A DNA stretch of 64,000 nucleotides, from NCBI GenBank assembly GCA_030693705.1, contig JAUYAB010000068.1, positions 1 through 64,000 of the forward strand, written 5' to 3'. Positions 47,001 through 54,774 of this stretch are shown here, in pieces (the stretch's first letter is position 1; every line of letters begins with the position of its first letter). The notes beneath the pieces are model-generated. The model was given only the letters and a program-made list of their open reading frames with translations. It was not told the origin of the DNA and did not search any database. The DNA comes from Ignavibacteria bacterium (GTDB taxonomy: Bacteria; Bacteroidota; Ignavibacteria; Ignavibacteriales; Ignavibacteriaceae). A program made the position numbers and the translations under genes.

Positions 47001-47784
47001 ACCGGCACCAGTTTTGAAATTCATGAATTGCAGAGCTAATATTTTCTTGTTTCATAAAATGTTCACCGGCTAAAACCGCATTTACGTTTATCTGTTTCAA
47101 TTCCAAAATATCTCTTTGTGTGGTTATTCCACTTTCGGAAACAAAAATCGTCTCTTCATTAAAGTTTTGCCGTAAATTGATTGAAGTATTCAAATTGACT
47201 TCAAAAGTTTCAAGGTTTCGGTTGTTCACTCCGATAATTTTATTTATGCTTTGGTCAATCTTTTCAAGCTGCTTTGCAGAATGCATTTCCAGCAAAACGT
47301 CCAATCCTATTTCGTTTGCGCATAAAGTTAATTCAGTTATCGCGGTTTTATCAAGCGCTTCGCAGATCAATAAAATAGCGTCCGCGCCGAACGCCTTCGC
47401 CTGGTGTATTTGCATCTCATCAATGATAAAATCTTTTCGTAGGAGAGGCGCTGTTTTTATTCCTGCAATATCTTTTAAGAAATTAATACTTCCTTGAAAA
47501 AATATCTCATCCGTTAAAATTGAGATCGCATCCACGCGGTTTTCAAAATAAGTTTTAGCAATCTTCAAATGATTAAAGTCTTCTCTCAACACTCCTTTAG
47601 AAGGAGATGCCTTTTTTATTTCAGCGATTACGGCGATAGCATCTGCTTTTATCAATGCAGAAGAGAAGGAGAGAGGCGCTTGCTTATAAAACTCAAAATC
47701 ATTAAATGAAGCAACAGAAAACAGTTGGTTCAATTCTTCAACTTCTTGTTCTTTTACAGCGATAATAGTTTCAAGAAAATTCAT
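46990..47784 (-). CDS. trpC: Indole-3-glycerol-phosphate synthase
   Basis: A 264-residue TIM-barrel enzyme, here a separate protein rather than fused to TrpF. It has the catalytic Lys in AEIKKASPSKGVLRED, SILTDEIFFQGS, LLRKDFIIDEMQIHQA, IGVNNRNLETFEV and SESGITTQRDI. It starts at the trpD stop with a one-base overlap. Confidence 0.95.
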   Translation of the reverse strand: MNFLETIIAVKEQEVEELNQLFSVASFNDFEFYKQAPLSFSSALIKADAIAVIAEIKKASPSKGVLREDFNHLKIAKTYFENRVDAISILTDEIFFQGSINFLKDIAGIKTAPLLRKDFIIDEMQIHQAKAFGADAILLICEALDKTAITELTLCANEIGLDVLLEMHSAKQLEKIDQSINKIIGVNNRNLETFEVNLNTSINLRQNFNEETIFVSESGITTQRDILELKQINVNAVLAGEHFMKQENISSAIHEFQNWCRYEN

Positions 47785-48794
47785 TAAACAAAATCCTTTA
47801 ATGCGACAAGTTTATCGTAAGCCGTTCCCGAAAGGATCGATTCTTCGGCTGCAAGTTTACAGACCTCAAGATCGCTTGAAAAATTTGCTGCATACAAAGC
47901 CATTGCTGCATTGGCACAGACGGTGTAAAAAGCTCCGTTGGACTTTTTATCTCTTAGAACATTCAATATGATATCAGCGTTTGTTTTTGCATCGGCTCCG
48001 GCAATTTCCTCCAGGGTAACTTTGGGATAAGAAAAAGTTTCATTTGTAATTTTATAATTCTTCGTGCCGTTGGTTTTATCGTACTCATAAACATTGGTTT
48101 CACCGTTTAACAAAATCTCATCAAAGCGGTTATCGGTGCAAACGAAACAGACTTTTTCAAATCCCAAATACTCCGCAGCAGAGCACATCAATTCTGCGGC
48201 TTGGTTATTGAATGTTCCAATGAGTTGATGTTTTACACCAGCCGGATTTGTCAACGGTCCCAGCATATTGAAGATTGTTTTCATCCCGAGTTCTTTTCGG
48301 ACCGGGGCGGCATGCTTCATCGCCGGATGAAAGTTAGGTGCAAATAAAAAGGTTATCCCGATTTGGTGTAACGCTTTCTCCGATTGTTCGGGAGATAAAT
48401 TAATATTGATTCCAAGTTCCTGCAAAACATCAGCGCTGCCGCAAAGACTTGAAATAGAACGATTACCATGTTTGGCAACGCTTACACCGACTCCTGCAAC
48501 TACAAACGCTACCGCAGTTGAAATGTTAAATGTTCCGGAATTATCTCCGCCGGTTCCACACACATCAATTGTTAAAACATTGTTTGTTTTTATTTTGATG
48601 CTATTCTCTCTCATCGCTGAGGCAAATCCTGCTATTTCTTCAGCCGATTTTCCTTTAGATTTCAAACCGATAAGTAATCCGGCAAGTTGTGAATTATTTA
48701 CTTCACCGTTCATTATGCTGTTCATTGCTTTGAACGATTCTTCAAACGAAAGATGTTGTTTGGCGATCACTTTTTCCAGAATATCTTTTATCAT
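47784..48794 (-). CDS. trpD: Anthranilate phosphoribosyltransferase
   Basis: A 336-residue enzyme from the ATG at 48794, chosen because it overlaps the trpG stop as ATGA. A TTG four codons upstream is less likely. It has the PRPP loop DVCGTGGDNSGTFNIST, KHGNRSISSLCGSADVL and the anthranilate-site arginine region in APVRKELGMKTIFNMLGPLTNPA. It is not fused to TrpG. Confidence 0.95.
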   Translation of the reverse strand: MIKDILEKVIAKQHLSFEESFKAMNSIMNGEVNNSQLAGLLIGLKSKGKSAEEIAGFASAMRENSIKIKTNNVLTIDVCGTGGDNSGTFNISTAVAFVVAGVGVSVAKHGNRSISSLCGSADVLQELGININLSPEQSEKALHQIGITFLFAPNFHPAMKHAAPVRKELGMKTIFNMLGPLTNPAGVKHQLIGTFNNQAAELMCSAAEYLGFEKVCFVCTDNRFDEILLNGETNVYEYDKTNGTKNYKITNETFSYPKVTLEEIAGADAKTNADIILNVLRDKKSNGAFYTVCANAAMALYAANFSSDLEVCKLAAEESILSGTAYDKLVALKDFV

Positions 48795-49357
48795 AACGAC
48801 AACCAATTTTTAATAATTGTTTTTCCTTCAACAGTTAAAATAGACTCCGGATGAAATTGAATTCCTTCAATCGGAAAAGTTTTATGGCGCACACCCATAA
48901 TGACTCCATCCTCTGTTTGTGCGGTAATCTCCAGCGAAGAGGGGAGTGTTTCTTTTTCAATAATGAGAGAATGATACCGCGTAGCTTCAAAATCTTTCGG
49001 AACGTTTTTGAAAATAGTTTTATTGTCGTGCTGAATGAGTGAAGTTTTTCCATGCATCAATTGGTTGGCTTTTATAACTTTAGCGCCAAATGAAATTCCG
49101 ATCGCCTGATGACCAAGACAAACGCCAAGTACCGGAATCTTTTTCCCGAATTTATGAATCGCCGTAAGCGAAATGTTCGAGTCTTCCGGTCTGCCAGGTC
49201 CCGGAGAAACAATAATTTTATCTGGATTCATTTTCTCAATTTCTTGTCCGGTAATTTCATCATTCCTTTTTACCAGAATATTTTTTGCGAATCTTCCTAC
49301 AAGCTGCACAAGGTTATAAGTAAACGAATCGTAATTATCAATTACTAATATTTTCAT
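48791..49357 (-). CDS. trpG: Anthranilate synthase glutamine amidotransferase subunit
   Basis: A class I amidotransferase of 188 residues from the ATG at 49357, which has AGGTGA 3 bases upstream. It supplies ammonia to TrpE. The catalytic Cys is in LGVCLGHQAIG, His-Glu in QFHPESILT, and the N-terminal LVIDNYDSFTYNLVQ is typical. It overlaps the end of trpE by about 20 bases. It could be shared with p-aminobenzoate synthase, as in many bacteria. Confidence 0.94.
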   Translation of the reverse strand: MKILVIDNYDSFTYNLVQLVGRFAKNILVKRNDEITGQEIEKMNPDKIIVSPGPGRPEDSNISLTAIHKFGKKIPVLGVCLGHQAIGISFGAKVIKANQLMHGKTSLIQHDNKTIFKNVPKDFEATRYHSLIIEKETLPSSLEITAQTEDGVIMGVRHKTFPIEGIQFHPESILTVEGKTIIKNWLSL

Positions 49358-50813
49358 CAATCACCTCTGCATATTGTAATGCGTTAAGCAATACTGCGGC
49401 TTTGTTTTTAATTTCTTTTGTTTCAAGTTCGGGAGTGCTGTCTGCAACAACTCCGGCGCCTGCTTGCCAGTACAATGTTTTTCCTTTCGCAAATAAGGTT
49501 CTGATAGCGATGCACATATCGAGGTTGCCCGAAAAATCAAAATACCCGACTGCTCCTGCGTAAACATTTCGGCGAAGTTGTTCGTATTTGTAGATCAATT
49601 GCATCGCACGGATTTTTGGCGCACCCGCTACGGTTCCTGCCGGAAAACAAGCTTGCAAAGCATCGATCGCATCTTTGCCTTCTGCAAGTTCTCCTTCAAC
49701 TTTTGATACGATATGCATTACGTGCGAGTAACGCTGTATCTTCATCAACTCGGAAACTTTAACGGAATCATATTTGCAAACTCTACCAAGATCATTCCGT
49801 CCAAGATCAACCAACATGGTATGTTCCGCCAACTCCTTCGGATCATTCAATAAATTTTCTTCGAGACGTTTATCTTCATCTGCTGTTTTTCCTCTTCCGC
49901 GCGTTCCGGCAATAGGGAGGAGCTGAGCTTTTCTGTTTTTCACTTTTAATAAATCTTCGGGCGAAGTTCCGATGACGGTAAAATCATTTTCAAATTCAAG
50001 ATGATACATATACGGCGAAGGATTAATAATGCGGAGCGCCCGGTAAACATTGAAGAGATCGCCTGTGTAAGTTGTGGAAAATCTTTTTGATAAAACGATT
50101 TGAAAAATATCTCCTTCAACTATGTTCTGCTTGCCGGCTTCAACCATTTTGAAAAATTCTTCGTTTGAGAAATTTGCAGAATATTCTTTCGCAAAAGAAA
50201 AATTGGACGAAAACTCAAGCGGCTTTATTAATTCCGCACGGAGTTTTGCGAGTTCATTTTTCCCAGATTGAAAAGCCTCCTCAATTGATGAAAAGGTGTT
50301 CACATCCACATTAGAAATTAAAATGATCTGATGTTTGTAATGATCGAACGCAAGGATAGTTTTATATATTCCGAAAATGGAATCATAATTTTCAAATCCG
50401 TTTTCGTGATGAGGAACAACTTTTTCAATTAGTGAAATAGTTTCATAACCGAGAAAGCCTACAATTCCTCCGGTAAAATCGGGGAGTTCGTCAATTTTCG
50501 GGTGTTTATATTTTTTTAATTCCTCTTTGATATACGCGAAGATGTTTTTATTAAATGATTTTTCTCCGCCTAAAGTTTTTTCCGAAAGCGAAAGATGGTT
50601 GTTGAAAAATATCTTCTCCGGATTTTTGCCAATGAAAGAATAGCGTGCAAGATTGAGCGAACCTTCAACCGATTCCAGTAAAAAACTTTGCTTGCCGTTT
50701 TCGCGGATTTTCAGATAGGCGAGAACGGGAGTCAAAAGATCCGCCGTAATAATTTCGTATACGGGAATCAGATTGAATTCTTCTGCTAATTTGGAAAATT
50801 TTTCTATTGTCAT
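49338..50813 (-). CDS. trpE: Anthranilate synthase component I
   Basis: A 491-residue chorismate-using enzyme, first committed step to tryptophan. The N-terminal allosteric segment FLLESVEGS (about residues 45-53) carries the LLES motif linked to tryptophan feedback inhibition. The catalytic domain has QIVLSKRFS, PIAGTRGRG, DLGRNDLGRVC, FPAGTVAGAPKIRAM and the C-terminal QAGAGVVADS. It is the first structural gene of the operon, 85 bases downstream of the leader peptide stop, with the attenuator between. Confidence 0.96.
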   Translation of the reverse strand: MTIEKFSKLAEEFNLIPVYEIITADLLTPVLAYLKIRENGKQSFLLESVEGSLNLARYSFIGKNPEKIFFNNHLSLSEKTLGGEKSFNKNIFAYIKEELKKYKHPKIDELPDFTGGIVGFLGYETISLIEKVVPHHENGFENYDSIFGIYKTILAFDHYKHQIILISNVDVNTFSSIEEAFQSGKNELAKLRAELIKPLEFSSNFSFAKEYSANFSNEEFFKMVEAGKQNIVEGDIFQIVLSKRFSTTYTGDLFNVYRALRIINPSPYMYHLEFENDFTVIGTSPEDLLKVKNRKAQLLPIAGTRGRGKTADEDKRLEENLLNDPKELAEHTMLVDLGRNDLGRVCKYDSVKVSELMKIQRYSHVMHIVSKVEGELAEGKDAIDALQACFPAGTVAGAPKIRAMQLIYKYEQLRRNVYAGAVGYFDFSGNLDMCIAIRTLFAKGKTLYWQAGAGVVADSTPELETKEIKNKAAVLLNALQYAEVIDENISN

Positions 50814-50837
50814 ATTCTTTTATCATTTAGTAAAAAC

Positions 50838-50869
50838 AAAAAACCCTTCCCAGTTGGTTCTGAGAAGGG
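50838..50869 (-). terminator. trp attenuator terminator
   Basis: On the minus strand a 10-bp stem (CCCUUCUCAG with CUGGGAAGGG, one G-U pair, 6-base loop) is followed directly by six U and, after a G, five more U. It lies between the trpL stop and trpE and would end transcription before the structural genes. Confidence 0.92.
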
Positions 50870-50897
50870 CTTTTTAAATTTTTATTATTTCTCAAAA
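50858..50897 (-). promoter_or_regulatory. Candidate trp antiterminator pairing
   Basis: UUUUGAGAA (minus strand of 50889-50897, just after the trpL stop) can pair over nine positions, one of them G-U, with UUCUCAGAA (minus strand of 50858-50866). That second strand is the 5' arm and loop start of the terminator, so the two structures exclude each other. Confidence 0.7.
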
Positions 50898-50898
50898 A

Positions 50899-50994
50899 TC
50901 ACTGGGAGGTACAACCGAGCGTACTAAACCACCAACCAAAATAGCTATTGGCTGTAAAATTTGTGCGGTAATATGTTCCTATGATGTTTTTCAT
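50899..50994 (-). CDS. trpL: Trp operon leader peptide TrpL
   Basis: A 31-codon frame starting at an ATG 15 bases after the promoter -10 box. It contains two adjacent Trp codons (residues 21-22, GWWFSTLG), followed by a short tail ending ..CTSQ and a TGA. The terminator and antiterminator lie directly downstream. When charged tRNA-Trp is scarce the ribosome should stall at the Trp pair and favour the antiterminator. No Shine-Dalgarno is visible and the 5' leader would be only about nine bases, so initiation may be near-leaderless. Confidence 0.88.
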   Translation of the reverse strand: MKNIIGTYYRTNFTANSYFGWWFSTLGCTSQ

Positions 50995-51009
50995 AATTTT
51001 GGTTGTAAA

Positions 51010-51038
51010 ACTAAGCGATGAAAAGCTTAATGTCAAGT
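51010..51038 (-). promoter_or_regulatory. trp operon promoter
   Basis: On the minus strand: TTGACA (51033-51038), a 17-bp spacer and TAGTTT (51010-51015). It lies immediately upstream of the leader peptide. The rest of the gap up to the divergent NfeD gene (51039-51223) is AT-rich with no other clear signal. Confidence 0.8.
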
Positions 51039-51223
51039 GAATCATGTATTATTTGCCACAATTTATAAGAGAAAATTCTATTTACAGTTGAAATGTTTGA
51101 GAAAATAGTATTTCGGGGGTTGCCTTTCGATTTTTACATAAGCGGTAATTGCTGAAATCTTAATGTAAGGAAGTCTTTGTATATTTCATGTGAAAATAAC
51201 TTTGAATATGAGTCAGGTTGAAA

Positions 51224-52537
51224 ATGAAAAGAATCTTGTTTGCCTTTTGTTTACTGTTTCTTACGCTGTCGCCAAATAACAGTGCTCAAAAAGTTTTTCA
51301 TGCAAAAATTGAGGGGGAAATTGATCTTGGTTTAGCACCTTTTGTAAGACGTGTGATTTCAGATGCCGAGTCGCAAAATGCACAAGCGATTGTTTTCGAG
51401 ATCAACACTTTTGGCGGTAGAGTTGATGCCGCAACCCAAATAAAAGATGCAATCCTCGAAAGTAAAGTTTTAACCATCGCCTTTGTAAAAAACCGCGCGA
51501 TCTCCGCCGGCGCATTAATCACTCTTTCGTGTAAAAAAATTGCAATGGCTCCCGGAAGTTCGATTGGCGCTACAACCGTAGTTGATCAGTCGGGACAAAA
51601 ACAATCGGAGAAATATCAATCTTACATGCGTTCAGAAATGCGTTCGACTGCAGAAAAAAACGGTAGAAGAACCGATATTGCCGAAGCAATGGTTGATGAA
51701 CGGGTTGTTATTGCTGGTCTTGATGATAGTACAACATTGGTAACCTTAACTTCAGCCGAAGCATTCAAGTATCAGATTTCCGATACAACTGTTGAAAGTC
51801 TCGCAAAAGTGTTGGCGGCGTTTGATATTCATAATGCATTGATAGTAGAAGAGAAATCAAATTGGGCAGAAGAATTTGTCAGCTTTTTAAATAATCCTAT
51901 CGTCTCTTCTTTATTGATCATGATAGGTTTGGTTGGACTTTATACTGAAATCAAAACTCCCGGCTGGGGTTTTGCCGGAACAATTTCGCTTATTGCATTG
52001 GCGCTCTTCTTTGGTTCGTCATTCATTTTGCAGATCGCTTCCATTTTTCAAATATTACTTTTTGTGGCTGGAATAATCTTGCTCATTTTAGAAATATTTG
52101 TTATCCCGGGTTTTGGCATCACCGGCATAATGGGAATTATTCTTGTAATTGGTTCCATTTTCTTTTCACTTTTTAATGCGGAATTTTATTTCGACTCAAA
52201 TATTCTTTACACAGCAATAATTCAACTTGGCACAACAGTTTTTGCATCTGTTGTTATCATGTTCATGCTTGTAAAATATCTTCCCAAAACAACAACTTTT
52301 AACAGATTGATCTTATCCGATGAGAACGCTGCGGAAAAGGGATTTAGTTCTCATCCTTCTTATGAAAAACTTTTAAATGAAACGGGAGAAGCATTTACCA
52401 CGCTTAGACCGGCGGGAACCGCGATAATTAACGATATCCGTTATGATGTGGTTACAGCAGGAGATTTTATTGAAAGAGGATCACAAATAAGAGTTATTAA
52501 AGTTGAAGGCATGCGAATTATTGTTCAAAAAATTTAA
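51224..52537 (+). CDS. NfeD-family membrane serine protease (ClpP-like domain plus NfeD domain)
   Basis: A protein of about 437 residues from the ATG at 51224 (AGG 6 bases upstream); a TTG two codons earlier is also in frame. It has a signal peptide (about residues 1-22) and a periplasmic ClpP/SppA-like protease domain (about 25-210). Within that domain are INTFGGRVDAA and the nucleophile region NRAISAGALITLSC...APGSSIGA. Four TM helices follow (about 220-345), then a C-terminal NfeD OB-fold (about 370-437). The long form of NfeD is thought to cleave stomatin-type membrane proteins; no stomatin gene is adjacent here. Confidence 0.88.
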   Translation: MKRILFAFCLLFLTLSPNNSAQKVFHAKIEGEIDLGLAPFVRRVISDAESQNAQAIVFEINTFGGRVDAATQIKDAILESKVLTIAFVKNRAISAGALITLSCKKIAMAPGSSIGATTVVDQSGQKQSEKYQSYMRSEMRSTAEKNGRRTDIAEAMVDERVVIAGLDDSTTLVTLTSAEAFKYQISDTTVESLAKVLAAFDIHNALIVEEKSNWAEEFVSFLNNPIVSSLLIMIGLVGLYTEIKTPGWGFAGTISLIALALFFGSSFILQIASIFQILLFVAGIILLILEIFVIPGFGITGIMGIILVIGSIFFSLFNAEFYFDSNILYTAIIQLGTTVFASVVIMFMLVKYLPKTTTFNRLILSDENAAEKGFSSHPSYEKLLNETGEAFTTLRPAGTAIINDIRYDVVTAGDFIERGSQIRVIKVEGMRIIVQKI

Positions 52538-52628
52538 GTTAAAAAAAATTGTGTTGCCCTTTATAATTAAAGTACACAAAGTATCATCTTTTACATCATT
52601 CATGCAGTAATACATAAGGAGCTATGCC

Positions 52629-54746
52629 ATGAAACTAGTCTTCAGCGTTTTATTAATCACTATTCTGTGCGCATTTACACTACCGCTGGACAACAACAAT
52701 ACAGCGAACAATCCGTTCTTTCAAGAATGGAAGACACCTTACCAAACACCACCTTATAATGAAATAAAAAATGAGCATTTCCTTCCGGCTTTGATTGAAG
52801 GAATGCGGAAACAAAAAGCAGAAGTTGACGGAATCATTAATAATCCGGTGGAACCTACTTTCGAAAATACTATTGAAGCATTAGAAAAGAGCGGTGAACT
52901 GCTAACGAAAGTGAACAATGTTTTCAGTAATCTTTTAAGTGCCAACACGAATAACGAATTGCAAAATATTTCTCAAGAATCATCACCGCTTTTATCCAAA
53001 CATTATGATGATATCAACCTCAACGAGAAACTATTTAGTCGAATAAAAACATTATATGATAAAAAAAATACTCTGACCCTAAATTCAGAACAAAAAAGAT
53101 TGTTGGAAAGATACTTTAAGGATTTTACCAGACGCGGTGCTAACCTTAATGCCGAAGAGAAAGATAAGTTTCGAAAGATAAATGAAGAGCTTTCTGCGCT
53201 TTCCTTGAAGTTTAATGAGAACGTTTTAAAAGAAACCAACTCTTTTATGCTCATTATTGATGATGAAAATGACCTCTCTGGACTTCCGGCGTCAGCAATT
53301 AATGCTGCAAAAGAAGAAGCAGTTGCTAAGGGGTATGAAAACAAATGGGTGTTTACACTTCAAGGACCTAGTTACCGATCATTTATAAGATATGCCAATA
53401 ATCGTAGCCTTCGAGAAAAAATTTATAAAGCTTCTAATCAGATTGCCAATAACGATAACGAATACGACAATAAAACTATTGTGCAAAAAATAATATCTCT
53501 ACGATCTCAAAAAGCTAAGCTATTAGGTTTTAAAACTTTTGCAGACTATGTACTCGATGACTATATGGCGAAAAATCCACAAAGAGTCTATGACTTCTTA
53601 TTAAAATTGTGGGAACCTGTAATTATTAAAGCCGGAAGAGAAATTCAAGATTTAAAAGAATTTGCTGTAAGCGAGGGGAATACTTCAAAGTTTGAACCCT
53701 GGGATCTTTCTTATTACGCACAGAAATTAAAGAAAGCAAAATATAATTTGGATGACGAGATGCTGCGTCCATATTTCAAACTTGAGAATGTGTTTACCGG
53801 TCTATTTGCAATAGTGAATAAATTATACGGTATTCAACTTGTTGAAAGAAAAGATATTCCGGTGTATAACGAAGACGTAAAAGTCTTTGAGGTAAAAGAT
53901 AGTGAAGGAAGGCACTTAGGACTCTTGTATGCCGATTATTTCCCTCGCGATAATAAACAGGGTGGGGCATGGTGCGGAGTACTACGGGATCAGAACAACC
54001 TGAATGGTATAATAACTTCTCCTGTTACTTTTAATGTTGGCAGTCTTTCCAAACCAACTTCTGATAAACCTTCGCTTCTAACTTTGCGTGAAGTTGAAAC
54101 TTTATATCACGAATTTGGTCATGCGCTGAACAACTTATTCTCTAATGTTACTTATCCCCGTCTTACAGGCGCAAATGTTGCATGGGATTTTATTGAACTG
54201 CCTTCTCAAATAATGGAAAACTGGGCTACGGACCCCGAAGTATTAAGAATGTATGCTAAACATTATCAAACAGGAGAGGCTATTCCTGATGAACTAATAA
54301 AAAAAATAAAGGATGCCGAACTGTACAATATCGGTATAGCAACTACTTCCTCTTTATTGTTTCCTGCTTTAATCGACATGGATTATCATACCCGAACGGA
54401 TGATTCCCTATTTGATATAAGAGCATTCGAAGAAAAAACTTTTAGTAAATACAATTTAGTTCAGGAATTAGGTTCTCCTTATCCATCTACTCAAAATGGG
54501 CACATTATGCCTGAAACCGGCGGATATGCGGCCGGTTATTATAGTTACATTTGGGCTGCGGTGCTTGATGCTGATGCGTTTGAACTTTTTCAAGAAAAAG
54601 GTCTTTTCAACAAAGATGTGGCTTATTCCTTTAAGAAAAATATTTTAGAAAAAGGTAACAGTGATGATCCTTTGGTGCTCTATAAACTATATAGAGGAAG
54701 AGAACCAAAAGTTGACGCATTATTGAAAAAGTTAGGTGTAAATTAA
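52629..54746 (+). CDS. Exported M3-family zinc metallopeptidase, paralogue 1
   Basis: A 705-residue oligopeptidase/dipeptidyl-carboxypeptidase relative, with AAGGAG 7 bases before the ATG. A hydrophobic signal segment (about residues 3-19) contains a Cys at the end (ITILCAF). The zinc site HEFGH is at residues 494-498, with the third ligand Glu in FIELPSQIMENW. The substrate-cap region reads MPETGGYAAGYYSY, near canonical but with a few extra residues. The residue pattern after the zinc site is HALN instead of the canonical HALH. It likely degrades short peptides in the periplasm. It is the first of three tandem copies. Confidence 0.92.
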   Translation: MKLVFSVLLITILCAFTLPLDNNNTANNPFFQEWKTPYQTPPYNEIKNEHFLPALIEGMRKQKAEVDGIINNPVEPTFENTIEALEKSGELLTKVNNVFSNLLSANTNNELQNISQESSPLLSKHYDDINLNEKLFSRIKTLYDKKNTLTLNSEQKRLLERYFKDFTRRGANLNAEEKDKFRKINEELSALSLKFNENVLKETNSFMLIIDDENDLSGLPASAINAAKEEAVAKGYENKWVFTLQGPSYRSFIRYANNRSLREKIYKASNQIANNDNEYDNKTIVQKIISLRSQKAKLLGFKTFADYVLDDYMAKNPQRVYDFLLKLWEPVIIKAGREIQDLKEFAVSEGNTSKFEPWDLSYYAQKLKKAKYNLDDEMLRPYFKLENVFTGLFAIVNKLYGIQLVERKDIPVYNEDVKVFEVKDSEGRHLGLLYADYFPRDNKQGGAWCGVLRDQNNLNGIITSPVTFNVGSLSKPTSDKPSLLTLREVETLYHEFGHALNNLFSNVTYPRLTGANVAWDFIELPSQIMENWATDPEVLRMYAKHYQTGEAIPDELIKKIKDAELYNIGIATTSSLLFPALIDMDYHTRTDDSLFDIRAFEEKTFSKYNLVQELGSPYPSTQNGHIMPETGGYAAGYYSYIWAAVLDADAFELFQEKGLFNKDVAYSFKKNILEKGNSDDPLVLYKLYRGREPKVDALLKKLGVN

Positions 54747-54774
54747 TATTGTTTAAACTAAAGACGAGACAAAC

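Noticed and set aside
48406-48813. 135-codon plus-strand frame over trpD
   Set aside because: It is the mirror of trpD coding sequence with no ribosome site.
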